Shown here: piece by piece, positions 26,442 to 37,435 of the stretch
How the letters are laid out: every line of letters begins with the position of its first letter
Numbering within the stretch: the first letter of the stretch is position 1
NCBI RefSeq assembly: GCF_900452395.1
Contig: NZ_UGNV01000001.1
Coordinates: forward strand, 2,443,501 to 2,507,500
Source of the DNA: Legionella beliardensis
GTDB taxonomy: Bacteria > Pseudomonadota > Gammaproteobacteria > Legionellales > Legionellaceae
Direction of reading: 5' to 3'
Length of the DNA stretch: 64,000 nucleotides
The notes under the pieces: model-generated
Told to the model about the DNA's origin: nothing
What the model saw: only the letters and a program-made list of their open reading frames with translations
Database searches by the model: none
Translations under genes and position numbers: made by a program

Positions 26442-27746
26442 CTATCCTAAGCTTGGATATAATGGCCCACCATGCTCATAGTCTAATTTAGGAATATGGT
26501 CTGCTGGGGGAGCTGATGGATTAAAGTTTTGCTGATAACCTGGAATGTAAGCAGCAGGCGGGATAAATAAAGCGTGTGTGGTTTGCGTTGTAGGGTATGG
26601 GTAATTACTACTAGTAACATGACCATGTCTGTTATCTAAACTCACCGCGTACGGATTAGCCCTTGCAAAATCAAAGCGCATATCATCCACTTCCACGTAA
26701 GAAGCTTCAATGCTACCTTTCTTAATTTGGCGAATGAGCTCAAGGTATTGCTGCTTAGTTTTTCCTTTTTCCGTAAACATGCGGTTTAAAAAAGATGGCG
26801 TTTCTTTGCCTATCTTTTCTCGTAAGGCAACAAGAGCTAGCTTGACTGTATAAATATCATACCCTTTCTCAATTAAATTCTCTTCTTCACTGGGTGATAG
26901 TGAATAACGAACTGGATCTCTGGGGTCTAATGCGTCTTTATTTTGATGTTGAATAACTTTATTCTGAATGAATTGTGTTAAACCACATGCAGCGGCTGCC
27001 CCAAGAATGGTTAAACAAACAGCCGCTGTGATAGCAAGGCCAACAGGGTTACTAAGGCCTGCTGCAATACCAAACATAATGATAGGCATTGAGGCAATAA
27101 AAGTGCCAAATAGCGCGCCTCCTGCAGCACCGCCTAGAATAGATGCTATAGTAACTGCCGCCCGAAGCTGGCCTTCATTATGAATGAGTCGCTCAGTGCT
27201 GTTTAAAAATGAATTCAATATATAATATAAAGCAATAGCACTAGCTGCTACAGCAAATGTTGTTAAGGCTAGTAGTAATAAAAGCAGTAATGCATTACCA
27301 TTTTTATTCTCATGTCCATGATGATGTCGATTATAATACCCCGATTGATTCCTATTTATAGAATTCATGACGGAACTAAGCAACAGCCAATCCCATAAGG
27401 TATCATGTGCACAGTAACGATGGCGTGGCTCAATCACAACGAGAGGCATCGTATTAGGCCTAAAGCCCGCCCAAAATTGGTTTTGCTGCTCAAAAGAGTG
27501 ACATTGGTGTCTATATGCAGGCGTGCTATTAACAAAAGCATAATAAACAGCCCAGATTCGTTGTTTTTCTTGTGGATCTAATTCATATAGAGAGCTAATA
27601 GGATCGTTTAAGGAATAATAAAGCTTAGAATAAATATGTTGGTGAATGTCAGCCAATGCATAACCTCTATCTGAACAATCATGATAATCTTTTGCCATAT
27701 TCAAGTAGAGCTGAGCCAACTGGTTGTCTGTGAATCTTTTTGTCAT
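26442..27746 (-). CDS. Membrane protein of unknown function; effector candidate
   Basis: A 434-residue protein I cannot assign to a family. Residues 1-145 are soluble and rich in Tyr, His and Trp, ending in a His/Asn/Gly-rich patch (NRHHHGHENKNGN). Then come a strong hydrophobic helix at about 150-175 and a pair of Gly/Ala-rich hydrophobic stretches at about 200-265, likely two more membrane hairpins. The next 80 residues are charged, and the tail is proline-rich (PPAAYIPGY, SAPPADHIP). No signal peptide is seen. AAGGAG precedes the ATG at good spacing. Internal membrane hairpins with soluble ends are frequent in Legionella effectors targeted to host membranes, but there is no direct proof. 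Confidence 0.6.
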   Translation of the reverse strand: MTKRFTDNQLAQLYLNMAKDYHDCSDRGYALADIHQHIYSKLYYSLNDPISSLYELDPQEKQRIWAVYYAFVNSTPAYRHQCHSFEQQNQFWAGFRPNTMPLVVIEPRHRYCAHDTLWDWLLLSSVMNSINRNQSGYYNRHHHGHENKNGNALLLLLLLALTTFAVAASAIALYYILNSFLNSTERLIHNEGQLRAAVTIASILGGAAGGALFGTFIASMPIIMFGIAAGLSNPVGLAITAAVCLTILGAAAACGLTQFIQNKVIQHQNKDALDPRDPVRYSLSPSEEENLIEKGYDIYTVKLALVALREKIGKETPSFLNRMFTEKGKTKQQYLELIRQIKKGSIEASYVEVDDMRFDFARANPYAVSLDNRHGHVTSSNYPYPTTQTTHALFIPPAAYIPGYQQNFNPSAPPADHIPKLDYEHGGPLYPSLG

Positions 27747-28019
27747 TTTTTGCTCCTTTGCTACAGTTCAGTCAGTAAGCAATAAAATTTGCCCGTCCTT
27801 TATACCAGTGCAATTTTGCAGCGTCAACTTAAGTTTGACAGTAAACTTGTTAACTTTATCAAATTGCTCTCCTATTTCTCTAGAATAAGAAATAGATGGC
27901 ACATCTGGTTTAGGCTTTTATACTTAGGTTGATTTGATAAATTTGCAGGCAAATTGATAAAATTTGCTAAGTTGAGGCCACAGCTTGACTGCAGCCAGGG
28001 GTAACAATATGGATTTTAT
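27747..28019. other. Intergenic spacer upstream of the membrane-protein gene
   Basis: About 270 bp, AT-rich, between ppiD and the minus-strand gene that starts at 27746. It contains short direct repeats of AAATTGATAAAATTTGC-like words near 27935-27970. No promoter with convincing spacing and no gene was found. Confidence 0.5.
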
Positions 28020-28052
28020 AAGGATTTAGCTAAAGTAATTGGCTAAATCCTT
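28020..28052 (-). terminator. Hairpin after ppiD
   Basis: AAGGATTTAGC pairs with GCTAAATCCTT across an 11-nt loop, starting about six bases after the ppiD stop. The 11-bp stem is perfect but is not followed by a U tract on the minus strand, so it may be a 3' stabiliser more than a strict terminator. Confidence 0.45.
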
Positions 28053-28058
28053 ATTATT

Positions 28059-29933
28059 TTAAGGATGTCTATTGATTTTAGCGTTACTAACTAAACTGTT
28101 AATGTACAAATCATAGTCCATTAAACCATAGCTAGCCTCTATTTGCTGAGCTAAGCTTGAACGCTGTTCCTTGTCAAGTGAGCTATATTGACCATCGTTA
28201 ATTTTCTTCAGCCTTACAATGACATAATCACCATTCATTAAGCGGCGCCCATCTTGGCTATTTGGCTTTGCTAAACTAAAGGCCAAATCATTGATCATAG
28301 CGTCCGCTTTATCAGTATCGCGTGTTGCTTGCGCAACCTCATGCCAAACTAAGTGTTTAGCATCAACCACGTCTGATGGAGTATTATCTTTATTAGTTAG
28401 CAGCGTTGATCCTAACTCTTTTGCTTTTAACTCAGCTCGTTGTAAAGCAAGTTTGTTAATAATAGATTCTCTAACTTCCGCAAGAGGTTTCTTTGCTGCT
28501 GGGATATGTTGTGCTACACGCAGTACAATCACATTATCATTATCTAGCTGCACAGGCTCACTGTTATTGCCTAAAACTAAAACATCATGGCTAAAAGCAG
28601 TATTTATAACTTGTTTATTTTTAGTGATATCAGTTTGGCCGCCATCGCGGGAAAAAGGCTCAGTTTTTTCTATAGATAACTTAAGTTCTTCAGCAACAGG
28701 CTGCAATGAGTCTGGTGTTTGATAGCTTAAATCAGTGAGCTGCTCTAATAACTGCGCATACTTAGTTTGGGCCATCTCCGTTTTAAGCTGAGCTGCTATT
28801 TCTGCGTTTACTTCATTTAGTGGTTTCAGTGTTGCTGGCTTATAGGCAACCAATTTAAAAATTTCGTACCCATTTGAAGTCTTAATAGGCTCAGAAATTT
28901 GCCCAGGTTGCGTTAAATTAGACAATGCCTTGTCAAATTCAGTTTGTCCAGCAACAATCCAGGGAAGCTCACCGTTGCTTGGTACTGATAGCTTATCAGC
29001 AGACATTGTTTTAACCCATTGTGTAAATTGAGCAGGATTATTTTGCAAAGCTTGATAGGCCTCTTCAGCTTTCTGCTTAACCTCAGCCTGCACATCGCTA
29101 TCAGCGTCTTTGGCTAAAGCAAAAAGGATATGTGCAACCTTCCATTGTGCAGGATTTAAGAAATTATTCTGATTATCATTATAATAACGCTTAATCGCTT
29201 CATCATTTACTTTTATAGTATCTCGCAGCTTTTGCATTGATAGACGGACAAAATCAATAGTGACTTGCTCAGGCGCGATAAATTGCTTTGGGTGTTTTTG
29301 ATAATATTGATTAATTTGCTCGTCAGTAATGCCTGCTTTATTAAGAAATAGAGAAGCTGAGATTTGTAAATAATCATAATCTCTAGTTTGCATGTATAGC
29401 TTTACGAAGCGTTTAATTTCTGCAGGTATAGCAAATGCGCTACCAATAAATGCAAAGCGTTGCTGATTTAATAGCATACCTTGCCTGACTTCTTTTTGAA
29501 ATGACTCTGGCGTGAACATAGCGCCGCTTAAGGTAAGCTGATAACGTTCTGCAGAAAAATGACCGTCTTGTTGAAATTGGGGGATACTAACAATTGCAGC
29601 ATTCGCTTGCGCAGAGCTTACCTCAAAGCCATTATTTCTTGCTGCCTGAACGCTTACCTCATTTACGATCATATCCTCTAAGACTTGTTTTTTTAATGCT
29701 GATTCGCTAGCTGCTGTCATCTGAGCAGGATCGCGCTGCTGACGTGCTCTTCGATAGTTTACTTCAAATGCTTGTTTACTGATAGGCTGATCATTAACTG
29801 TCACTTCTGCATCTGACACGTGGTGTGACTGCATGTAATAATCAACTCCAAACAGAGTAAAGGTTACTGCTATAAGAATAATAACTACCCAAGCTATGAC
29901 ACCTTGTATGCGTTCGTTTAGCTTCTGCAACAT
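28059..29933 (-). CDS. ppiD: Periplasmic folding chaperone / peptidyl-prolyl isomerase PpiD
   Basis: Inner-membrane-anchored chaperone that helps proteins leaving the Sec translocon. The 624-residue protein has one N-terminal membrane helix (about residues 13-32), a SurA-like N-domain at about 35-190 and a parvulin (PpiC-type) domain around 220-365, containing QWKVAHILFALAKDADSD and ELPWIVAG. A second, parvulin-like C-terminal part follows. Located after the lon-hupB pair as in E. coli, but here two tRNAs and a strong terminator lie between hupB and ppiD, so it likely has its own promoter in 29934-30135. Confidence 0.92.
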   Translation of the reverse strand: MLQKLNERIQGVIAWVVIILIAVTFTLFGVDYYMQSHHVSDAEVTVNDQPISKQAFEVNYRRARQQRDPAQMTAASESALKKQVLEDMIVNEVSVQAARNNGFEVSSAQANAAIVSIPQFQQDGHFSAERYQLTLSGAMFTPESFQKEVRQGMLLNQQRFAFIGSAFAIPAEIKRFVKLYMQTRDYDYLQISASLFLNKAGITDEQINQYYQKHPKQFIAPEQVTIDFVRLSMQKLRDTIKVNDEAIKRYYNDNQNNFLNPAQWKVAHILFALAKDADSDVQAEVKQKAEEAYQALQNNPAQFTQWVKTMSADKLSVPSNGELPWIVAGQTEFDKALSNLTQPGQISEPIKTSNGYEIFKLVAYKPATLKPLNEVNAEIAAQLKTEMAQTKYAQLLEQLTDLSYQTPDSLQPVAEELKLSIEKTEPFSRDGGQTDITKNKQVINTAFSHDVLVLGNNSEPVQLDNDNVIVLRVAQHIPAAKKPLAEVRESIINKLALQRAELKAKELGSTLLTNKDNTPSDVVDAKHLVWHEVAQATRDTDKADAMINDLAFSLAKPNSQDGRRLMNGDYVIVRLKKINDGQYSSLDKEQRSSLAQQIEASYGLMDYDLYINSLVSNAKINRHP

Positions 29934-30135
29934 ATTCTAAAGTTCCATAATTGATACAAACATTAGGCCTCTGCCTTATGCTCACCTTTGACTATTAAAA
30001 CAATTCACTAGACAATTTTTTAAGTCTTAGGAATTCCTTTTCTACATCGTTTATTTCTTATTAAGCTAACGTACCACAATAATGCTTAATCAGTAATAGT
30101 AAATTATTAAGAAAATAAAAGTAAGCGTAGCAGGT

Positions 30136-30161
30136 AAAAAAAACGCGCCCTAGGGCGCGTT
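30136..30161 (-). terminator. Intrinsic terminator after tRNA-Asp
   Basis: On the minus strand AACGCGCCC-TA-GGGCGCGTT (30142-30161) forms a 9-bp GC-rich stem followed by about eight U residues. It ends the transcript carrying hupB, tRNA-Val and tRNA-Asp. Confidence 0.88.
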
Positions 30162-30165
30162 AACT

Positions 30166-30242
30166 TGGCGGAGTGGACGGGGCTCGAACCCGCGACCCCC
30201 GGCGTGACAGGCCGGTATTCTAACCAACTGAACTACCACTCC
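30166..30242 (-). tRNA. tRNA-Asp (anticodon GUC)
   Basis: 77-nt cloverleaf with acceptor GGAGTGG/CCACTCC, anticodon GTC and encoded CCA. It follows tRNA-Val by six bases on the same strand. Confidence 0.97.
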
Positions 30243-30248
30243 AATTCT

Positions 30249-30324
30249 TGGTGGGTGCTGTAGGGATCGAACCTACGACCCTCGCCTTGTAAGGGCGATG
30301 CTCTCCCAGCTGAGCTAAGCACCC
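30249..30324 (-). tRNA. tRNA-Val (anticodon UAC)
   Basis: 76-nt cloverleaf with acceptor GGGTGCT/AGCACCC, anticodon TAC and encoded CCA. It starts six bases after the hupB stop, so it is probably cut from the hupB transcript. Confidence 0.97.
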
Positions 30325-30330
30325 GGTAAA

Positions 30331-30609
30331 TCACGCTTCCTGTACAGCTTCTTTAAGAGATTTACCAGCTTTGAACCTGGCAACTCGAGATGCTTTAATC
30401 TTAATTTTCTCACCCGTTTGTGGGTTTCTTCCTTCTCTTTCAGAACGATTACCAGTTGAGAAAGATCCAAAGCCTGGTAACACAACTTGATCGCCGCCCT
30501 TAAGAGCGTCTGTCACAGTTAACATAAACATTTCAAGAACACGGCTTGTATCAGCTTTTGTTAAGCCTGTTCCGCTTGCAATTGCATCTACCAATTCACT
30601 CTTATTCAT
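30331..30609 (-). CDS. hupB: DNA-binding protein HU-beta
   Basis: Nucleoid-associated histone-like protein that bends DNA as a dimer. The 92-residue product begins MNKSELVDAIASGTGLTKAD and carries the conserved GFGSF and the DNA-binding arm GRNPQTGEKIKI followed by FKAGKSLKEAV. The ATG at 30609 is the family start; a frame eight codons longer is not. Lies downstream of lon, as in E. coli, and is followed by tRNA-Val and tRNA-Asp. Confidence 0.97.
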   Translation of the reverse strand: MNKSELVDAIASGTGLTKADTSRVLEMFMLTVTDALKGGDQVVLPGFGSFSTGNRSEREGRNPQTGEKIKIKASRVARFKAGKSLKEAVQEA

Positions 30610-30756
30610 CGTTTCCCCTATCCAGTTATTCATCCTTTTCTTGAAGAGATGATTTAATCAAAATCATTAACCTCAGTCAAGCAGTCACAGTCACATCCTT
30701 GAAACCCCGCTAGTATGCAGTCATATCAGCGGCAACGGTGTGAAATATACCCGGTA

Positions 30757-33201
30757 TTAATGATCCTGTAAATCATTATTTTCATTTTTTTCGCTTGATT
30801 TTGCTGTTACTGTTTCATTTTCAGTCAAATTACTCTCTTTATGAAATGGATTTTCGCGCAACGCAATTCCTAAAACCTCATCAATGGTTTTTACTGGGTG
30901 TATTTTCAATTTACGCAACACATTATCTGGAATTTCATCTAAGTCTTTTTTATTTTCATCAGGGATAATTACATGCTTAACACCGCCGCGGTGAGCCGCC
31001 AATAATTTTTCTTTTAGACCACCAATAGGCAATACTTGGCCCCGTAAGGTAATTTCGCCTGTCATGGCTACATCTGCCCGTACAGGAATTTGGGTAAGTA
31101 CTGATACAAGGGCTGTGCACATACCTATCCCGGCGCTTGGACCATCTTTTGGGGTCGCTCCTTCTGGAACATGAATATGAAAATCTTTCTTATCATAGAA
31201 ATCATCTGGTATATGCAATGATTTTGAGCGTCCGCGCACAACAGTCATAGCCGCTTGTATTGACTCTTGCATCACTTCCCCTAATTGGCCAGTATGGGTA
31301 GTTTTACCTTTACCTGTCATCATTGATGCTTCGATAATCAACAGCTCACCACCTACGCTCGTCCAGGCTAAGCCCGTGACTTGACCAACTTGATCATATT
31401 GTTCTGCAAGCCCATAGCGGAATCTTTTTACACCTAAGTACTTTTCTACATTATTGCGGGTAATTGTAATTTTTTTAGTGCGTTTGCTAGTTAAAATTTC
31501 CTTTACGACCTTCCGGCAAATACTTGCAATTTCGCGCTCTAAATTTCGTACCCCTGCTTCACGTGTATAGTGGCGTATAATTTCATGAATAGCACCTTCA
31601 CTGAAAGTGATTTCATCATTCTTCAAGCCATTTAATACAATCTGTTTAGGTACAAGATACGTTTCAGCAATATTAACTTTTTCATCTTCGGTATAACCAG
31701 GAAGACGGATTACCTCCATTCTATCTAATAATGGTGCTGGAATTTCTAATGAGTTAGCAGTAGCAATAAACATGACATCGCTTAAATCATAATCAACTTC
31801 TAGGTAATGATCGCTAAAGGTATGGTTTTGTTCAGGATCAAGTACTTCTAATAAAGCAGATGCCGGATCGCCTCGAAAGTCCATGGCCATTTTATCCACT
31901 TCATCAAGCATAATCAGAGGATTTTTCACCCCTGCTTTACAAAGTTTCTGAATAATCTTTCCAGGCATTGAACCAATATACGTACGGCGATGACCCCGTA
32001 TCTCTGCTTCATCGCGTACACCACCTAGGGCAATTCGAATAAACGTTCTGCCTGTGGCATTAGCAATGGATTGACCTAATGACGTTTTACCTACGCCTGG
32101 AGGACCAACTAGGCATAAAATAGGGCCTTTAACACGTTTCACACGCTGCTGAACCGCTAAATATTCGGTAATTCGTGCTTTTACTTTTTCAAGCCCGTAA
32201 TGCTCTTTATCCAGTAATTTGTCCGCTTTCTCTAAGTCAAATTGAATTTTATTTTTCTTCTTCCATGGCACAGTAAGCATCCAGTCTAAATAATTCCGGA
32301 TAACAGTTGCCTCTGCGGACATAGGTGACATCATTTTTAATTTTTGCAATTCAGATAATGCTTTCTCTTTGGCCTCTTTTGGCATACCCGCTTTATTAAT
32401 AGAGCTTTCCATTTGCTCAATTTCATTGCCTTCTTCACCACCAAGTTCACCTAATTCTTTCTGAATGGCCTTCATTTGCTCATTGAGATAATATTCGCGT
32501 TGGCTCTTTTCCATTTGGCGCTTAACTCGCCCACGAACGCGTTTTTCTACATGCAGTAGATCAATTTCACCTTCTAAGGCAGCCATTAAACGCTCAAGTC
32601 TTGCGCCTACATCTTTAATTTCTAACACTTCTTGCTTGTCTTCGACTTTAAGACTTAAATGAGCCGCAATGGTATCCGCTAATCTGCCTGGCTCTTCAAT
32701 GCTTGCTAATGATCCTAAAACTTCAGGGGGTATTTTTTTATTTAACTTGATATATTGTTCAAATTGCGACATTAATGAGCGCATTAAAATTTCAATCTCT
32801 TGCGAAGTTAATGCTTCATTCACTTCGTCATCGGCTTCTAAAAAGGCCTCAAGATAGCCCTTTTCTACAGAATAATGCTTAGCATGTGCGCGGCGTTCAC
32901 CTTCAACGAGGACTTTAACCGTTCCATCGGGTAATTTTAGTAATTGCAGTACACTTGATATAGTACCAACAGTATAGACATCCTCTGCAGAAGGATCATC
33001 ATGTGCTGATTTTCGCTGAGCAACTAAAAAAATTTGCTTGTTTTCCACCATGGCGGCTTCTAACGCTTTAATTGACTTTTCACGGCCAACAAAAAGAGGG
33101 ATAACCATATGCGGATAAACAACAACATCTCTTAAAGGTAAAACCGGTAAAGGTGATTGAATATCACCTTCATTTGTCATTAATTCACTTTTGTTAGACA
33201 T
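30757..33201 (-). CDS. lon: ATP-dependent protease Lon
   Basis: Cytosolic hexameric AAA+ serine protease that removes misfolded and short-lived regulatory proteins. The 814-residue protein has the LON N-domain (about residues 15-210), the AAA+ module with Walker [10 protein letters not shown] near residue 361 and Walker B IMLDEVDK, and the protease domain with the catalytic serine in KDGPSAGIG near 685 and the lysine in GLKEKLLAA about 43 residues later. The tail ends in an acidic stretch ([13 protein letters not shown]). Lies between clpX and hupB in the conserved order. Confidence 0.98.
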   Translation of the reverse strand: MSNKSELMTNEGDIQSPLPVLPLRDVVVYPHMVIPLFVGREKSIKALEAAMVENKQIFLVAQRKSAHDDPSAEDVYTVGTISSVLQLLKLPDGTVKVLVEGERRAHAKHYSVEKGYLEAFLEADDEVNEALTSQEIEILMRSLMSQFEQYIKLNKKIPPEVLGSLASIEEPGRLADTIAAHLSLKVEDKQEVLEIKDVGARLERLMAALEGEIDLLHVEKRVRGRVKRQMEKSQREYYLNEQMKAIQKELGELGGEEGNEIEQMESSINKAGMPKEAKEKALSELQKLKMMSPMSAEATVIRNYLDWMLTVPWKKKNKIQFDLEKADKLLDKEHYGLEKVKARITEYLAVQQRVKRVKGPILCLVGPPGVGKTSLGQSIANATGRTFIRIALGGVRDEAEIRGHRRTYIGSMPGKIIQKLCKAGVKNPLIMLDEVDKMAMDFRGDPASALLEVLDPEQNHTFSDHYLEVDYDLSDVMFIATANSLEIPAPLLDRMEVIRLPGYTEDEKVNIAETYLVPKQIVLNGLKNDEITFSEGAIHEIIRHYTREAGVRNLEREIASICRKVVKEILTSKRTKKITITRNNVEKYLGVKRFRYGLAEQYDQVGQVTGLAWTSVGGELLIIEASMMTGKGKTTHTGQLGEVMQESIQAAMTVVRGRSKSLHIPDDFYDKKDFHIHVPEGATPKDGPSAGIGMCTALVSVLTQIPVRADVAMTGEITLRGQVLPIGGLKEKLLAAHRGGVKHVIIPDENKKDLDEIPDNVLRKLKIHPVKTIDEVLGIALRENPFHKESNLTENETVTAKSSEKNENNDLQDH

Positions 33202-33362
33202 AATAAGTCCTTAATCACATACGATAATCCCATTGGATATTCTCTATCTTTTAGATAGTTTACATTCACATAAACTTATCTTTAAGCATTTTATGTAAAA
33301 TATCAAACGCTTATCTATAATAATAACGACATCTTTCTTACAGCTTATATTGGAGTAATTGG

Positions 33363-33400
33363 AAAAGCCTGCATAGCGCAAACAAATTGCGGCAGCTTTT
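33363..33400 (-). terminator. Probable terminator after clpX
   Basis: On the minus strand AAAAGCTGC pairs with GCAGGCTTTT (one bulge), extended inside by CGCAA/TTGCG, and it ends in a short U run. It begins about 28 bases after the clpX stop and would separate clpX from lon, which then needs its own promoter. Confidence 0.5.
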
Positions 33401-33427
33401 TAGCCACCACAAATTAATGAAGTAGCT

Positions 33428-34699
33428 CTATTCGCCGCCAGCAGCAGATTGCTTTATTTCATCACCATCAAAAATTAATAAAGGCTTCCCAGAACTGGTG
33501 ATTACATTTTCATCGATTACCACTTTCTTAATGCCTTCTAAAGAGGGCAGATCATACATGGTGTCTAAAAGAATATTTTCAAGTATTGCACGCAATCCAC
33601 GTGCTCCTATTTTTCTTGCTAATGCTTTTTGCGCAATTTGTCGCAATGCTTCTTCTCTAAACTCAAGCTCTACACCTTCCATTTTAAATAAAGCATAGAA
33701 TTGCTTAGTTAAAGCATTTTTAGGTCTAGTTAAAATATCGATTAATGCTTCTTCATCGAGTTCTTTTAAGGTTGTAATCACCGGTAGACGGCCTACAAAC
33801 TCAGGAATTAATCCATATTTTACTAAATCGTCTGATTCTAATAATTCTAAAACTTTTTCATTTTCTTTGGTATCTTTTTGATTTTTAAGCTGCGCTGCAA
33901 AACCAATGCCTGATTTATCACTACGCTCACGAATTACTTTTTCAAGACCTGCAAAAGCACCGCCACAGATAAATAATATATTAGAGGTATCAACTTGTAA
34001 AAATTCTTGTTGCGGGTGCTTCCTACCACCTTGTGGCGGTACTGATGCAATCGTTCCTTCTATTAATTTTAATAGGGCTTGTTGCACACCTTCACCTGAT
34101 ACATCGCGAGTAATCGATGGGTTATCTGATTTACGCGAAATTTTATCTATTTCATCAATATAGACAATACCTTGCTGCGCCCTATCAACATCATAATCAC
34201 ATTTCTGTAATAACTTCTGAATAATATTTTCTACGTCCTCGCCTACATAGCCTGCTTCAGTTAGTGTTGTTGCATCTGCCATGGTAAAGGGTACATTTAA
34301 CAAGCGTGCTAAAGTTTGTGCTAATAACGTTTTACCACTACCTGTTGGTCCAATAAGTAAAATATTACTTTTTCCTAATTCAATACCGTCTTCGGTTTTA
34401 TGTTGCAGGCGCTTATAGTGATTATAAACTGCCACTGAGAGTACTTTTTTTGCATGTGGCTGGCCAATCACGTATTCATCAAGAAAACTTGCTATTTCTC
34501 GCGGTGTGGGCAAACGAGTTTGAGTATTTTCGGTAGTTTCTTGATTTTCTTCGCGAATAATGTCATTACAAAGTTCAACGCATTCGTCACAAACAAATAC
34601 TGAAGGCCCAGCAATTAACTTTTTTACTTCATGCTGACTCTTGCCACAAAACGAACAATACAAGACTTTGTCACCATCGCCTCTACTTGTTTTACTCAT
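33428..34699 (-). CDS. clpX: ATP-dependent Clp protease ATP-binding subunit ClpX
   Basis: AAA+ unfoldase that recognises tagged or specific substrates and feeds them to ClpP. The 423-residue protein has the N-terminal four-cysteine zinc domain (CSFC near residue 15 and CDEC near 37), Walker A GPTGSGKT near residue 118, the IGF-type ClpP-docking loop in [11 protein letters not shown] and the sensor-2 region GARGLRAI. A 545-bp gap separates it from clpP, unusual since these genes are normally adjacent. Confidence 0.98.
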   Translation of the reverse strand: MSKTSRGDGDKVLYCSFCGKSQHEVKKLIAGPSVFVCDECVELCNDIIREENQETTENTQTRLPTPREIASFLDEYVIGQPHAKKVLSVAVYNHYKRLQHKTEDGIELGKSNILLIGPTGSGKTLLAQTLARLLNVPFTMADATTLTEAGYVGEDVENIIQKLLQKCDYDVDRAQQGIVYIDEIDKISRKSDNPSITRDVSGEGVQQALLKLIEGTIASVPPQGGRKHPQQEFLQVDTSNILFICGGAFAGLEKVIRERSDKSGIGFAAQLKNQKDTKENEKVLELLESDDLVKYGLIPEFVGRLPVITTLKELDEEALIDILTRPKNALTKQFYALFKMEGVELEFREEALRQIAQKALARKIGARGLRAILENILLDTMYDLPSLEGIKKVVIDENVITSSGKPLLIFDGDEIKQSAAGGE

Positions 34700-35238
34700 T
34701 TATCAACCCCTTTCTTACTGCCAAACATATACAAGCAATGTAAAAAATAAATTTAATCTTTCTTGCTAAGTATAACTCTCAACTAAGCAGGTTGCTCATA
34801 CCTTCTCTGAACTTCTATAAATTCAATTAACTATAATAAATTTGATTTTTATTAAATTGAGCAACTATGTTTAAATCGCTTAGTTTCCTTTATTTAACGT
34901 TTGATTTTCTTAGTATTATTTTGAAACATCGTTTTTGGACTTAGAGTTACACCACGTTTAAGTTGCCTCTAAAACTAAACTATCAAAATGGCTTACCGCA
35001 ATTAAATCCTAAAATGCGCATTTTCGAATTGTTTTGTCACATGTTCAGTAAATAGTTCATTTTTCTGACCTAACTATTTTTAGGATCCGATGACTAGGAT
35101 AACAAATGTTAGGCAAATAAACTATGCCAGAAATCATTATAGACATTGTTTAAACTGAAGTCTTTTACTTTGCTACAAGTAAACGTTAAAGTTTAGTAAA
35201 TGTCTTATTTTATTTCCAGCAATTAGCATTATAGCAAG
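34700..35238. other. Unusually long clpP-clpX spacer
   Basis: About 540 bp of AT-rich DNA with no open frame of useful length and no dispersed-repeat copy. It should contain a clpX promoter, but no well-spaced pair was convincing to me. Could also hide a small RNA; nothing specific was recognised. Confidence 0.5.
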
Positions 35239-35260
35239 GTTTAGCCCAATTAGGCTAAAC
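35239..35260 (-). terminator. Hairpin overlapping the clpP stop codon
   Basis: On the minus strand GTTTAGCC, the last codons of clpP, pairs with GGCTAAAC downstream across TAATTG, where the TAA is the stop. No strong U tract follows, so termination may be partial. Confidence 0.45.
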
Positions 35261-35876
35261 TTGCACGATCATAAAGAACTTGATCAATTAGGCCATACTC
35301 TTGCGCTTGTGTGGCATTCATAAAGTTATCACGCTCAGTATCGCGCATAATTTGATCAGGCGTCTTGCGACAATGTTTAGCCATAATACTATTTAAGCGC
35401 TCTCTTATAGCTAAGGTTTCTCGAGCATGGATTTCAATATCCGTTGCTTGCCCACGATAACCACCTAATGGCTGATGAATCATAACCCGCGAATTAGGCA
35501 AACAAAAACGCTTGCCATCAGCACCAGCACAAAGTAATAACGCTGCCGCGCTTGCCGCTTGCCCAATACATAAAGTACTTACATCAGGCTTAATAAATTG
35601 CATTGTATCGTAAATGGCTAACCCTGCTGTTACCACACCGCCAGGCGAATTGATATATAAAAATATATCTTTTTCAGGGTTTTCAGACTCTAAAAACAAT
35701 AGTTGAGCAACAACTAAATTAGCCATATGATCTTCTACTTCACCTAAAAGAAAAATAATTCGCTCTTTTAGCAGGCGAGAGTAGATATCATAAGAACGCT
35801 CACCACGAGAAGTTTGCTCGATAACCATTGGCACAAGGCCACTGGCATTTTTAATTGGTGTATTGAAATGATTCAT
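35250..35876 (-). CDS. clpP: ATP-dependent Clp protease proteolytic subunit ClpP
   Basis: Serine protease that forms the double-heptamer chamber served by ClpX or ClpA. The 208-residue product begins [21 protein letters not shown], the end of which is the mature N-terminus of the family. The catalytic serine lies in [11 protein letters not shown] near residue 101 and the histidine in [10 protein letters not shown] near residue 126. The ATG at 35876 lies one base after the tig stop, so the two are translationally coupled; a longer frame reading back into tig is not used. Confidence 0.98.
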   Translation of the reverse strand: MNHFNTPIKNASGLVPMVIEQTSRGERSYDIYSRLLKERIIFLLGEVEDHMANLVVAQLLFLESENPEKDIFLYINSPGGVVTAGLAIYDTMQFIKPDVSTLCIGQAASAAALLLCAGADGKRFCLPNSRVMIHQPLGGYRGQATDIEIHARETLAIRERLNSIMAKHCRKTPDQIMRDTERDNFMNATQAQEYGLIDQVLYDRASLA

Positions 35877-35877
35877 G

Positions 35878-37236
35878 TTATTCACCCTTTTCCTCTTGGG
35901 AGACACCTTCTTCCTCTTCCTTTTGATTAGCTTGAGAATTCATGACTTCATCATAGCTTTGATCTTTTTCTATAATTTTAGCATGTTCACTAATCTTCTC
36001 AGCTACCAACTCTTCCGTTACTAACGCTTCAATCTCAGCTAAGTTTTCTTTCTTACTGTAATACCAGTTACGAAGCTCTTCAGGTTTTTCATAAGCCTTA
36101 GCTAGCTTATCAATCATTGCATCAACCCGCTCTTTGTTAGCGGCTAATTTATGTTGCTTGATGTATTCAGACAACAATAAACCAAGATGGACACGACGGT
36201 TAGCTTGTTTTTCAAAAAGATTTCTAGGGAAATCTGGTATTTGTTCATTATCTGAATGTTCATGACCAAATAAGCGATGATACATATCATGTTTTAAATG
36301 CTCAATTTCCTGATCAACTAATGCTTTTGGTAAATCAAATTGATTGATTTCCAATAATTTATCAAAAATACGTTCCCGATTCATAGAATTCACACGCCGC
36401 TCAAGTTCACGCGCCATGTTTTCTTTGATATCTTTTCTTAATGCCTCTAATCCACCTTCTTTAATATTAAATTTTTCAGCAAACTCATCATTTAGTTCAG
36501 GTAGCTCGCCTGTTAATACTTTTTTAATAGTAATTTTAAATAGAGCTTCTTTACCAGCTAAATCTTGGTGGTTATAACTTTCAGGAAATTTAACTTTTAT
36601 GTCGAAAGGTTCACCAACGTTTCCACCAATGATTTGGTCTTCAAATCCAGGAATCATTGAGTTAGAGCCAAGGATTAATTCGTAATCTTTAGCACTGCCA
36701 CCGTCGAAAGGTTTATCATCTAAAAATCCTTCGAAATCGATGACGACTTTATCATCCTTGGCTGCAGGCTTTGAGGTTTCTTGCCACTCTTTATTTTGCT
36801 CGCGCAGCTTATCCAGCATGGCTTGCACATCGCTGTCCTTAACTTCAGCACGAACCAGTTCAATTTTAGGATTTTCTAATTCTTTAATTTTAATTTCAGG
36901 AAATATTTCAAAGATAGCGCTATAACGAAAATCTTTACCCGATTCTAATTGTTCAGGTTCAATATACGGTGCGCCAGCAGGGATTAATTCATTGCTTTGT
37001 AACGCCTCATATAGAGTTGACTGGACCATTTCCCGTGCGACCTCTTCTCGAACGCTATCAGAATAGCGGCTTTGGACAATGTTCATAGGGACTTTGCCAG
37101 GCCGAAAGCCAGCCACTTTTACTTTACGGGCTAATGAGCGAAGGCGAAGATTAACTTCCTCTTCAACTTTCTCGGTAGGTACCGAAACTGTTACCTTACG
37201 TTCCAAACCGTTCAAGGTCTCAACAGAAACTTGCAT
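35878..37236 (-). CDS. tig: Trigger factor
   Basis: Ribosome-associated chaperone that meets nascent chains at the exit tunnel of the 50S subunit. The 452-residue protein has the ribosome-binding domain with [12 protein letters not shown] at residues 43-54 (the GFRxGxxP motif), the FKBP-type isomerase domain around 160-245 ([11 protein letters not shown] and [11 protein letters not shown]), and a helical C-terminal chaperone domain ending in a Glu-rich tail. The ATG lies only 28 bases after the 3' end of tRNA-Leu, with AAGAGGTG upstream, so it is likely transcribed from the tRNA promoter. Confidence 0.97.
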   Translation of the reverse strand: MQVSVETLNGLERKVTVSVPTEKVEEEVNLRLRSLARKVKVAGFRPGKVPMNIVQSRYSDSVREEVAREMVQSTLYEALQSNELIPAGAPYIEPEQLESGKDFRYSAIFEIFPEIKIKELENPKIELVRAEVKDSDVQAMLDKLREQNKEWQETSKPAAKDDKVVIDFEGFLDDKPFDGGSAKDYELILGSNSMIPGFEDQIIGGNVGEPFDIKVKFPESYNHQDLAGKEALFKITIKKVLTGELPELNDEFAEKFNIKEGGLEALRKDIKENMARELERRVNSMNRERIFDKLLEINQFDLPKALVDQEIEHLKHDMYHRLFGHEHSDNEQIPDFPRNLFEKQANRRVHLGLLLSEYIKQHKLAANKERVDAMIDKLAKAYEKPEELRNWYYSKKENLAEIEALVTEELVAEKISEHAKIIEKDQSYDEVMNSQANQKEEEEGVSQEEKGE

Positions 37237-37264
37237 CTAGTCACCTCTTGGAAATTGTCATGAA

Positions 37265-37349
37265 TGGTGCGAAAGGAGAGACTCGAACTCTCACGGGTTA
37301 CCCCACTGGAACCTAAATCCAGCGCGTCTACCAGTTCCGCCACTTTCGC
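37265..37349 (-). tRNA. tRNA-Leu (anticodon UAG)
   Basis: Class II tRNA with acceptor GCGAAAG/CTTTCGC, anticodon loop TTTAGGT (anticodon UAG), long variable arm and encoded CCA. Last of four tRNAs, directly upstream of tig. Confidence 0.97.
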
Positions 37350-37435
37350 AAGCAGGGTGGAATTATCAAACAGTATAGTGGCTTTGTAAAGAGTTAAGCA
37401 AAATGCAAAGCACAGAAGATTGATAATCTGAAACA

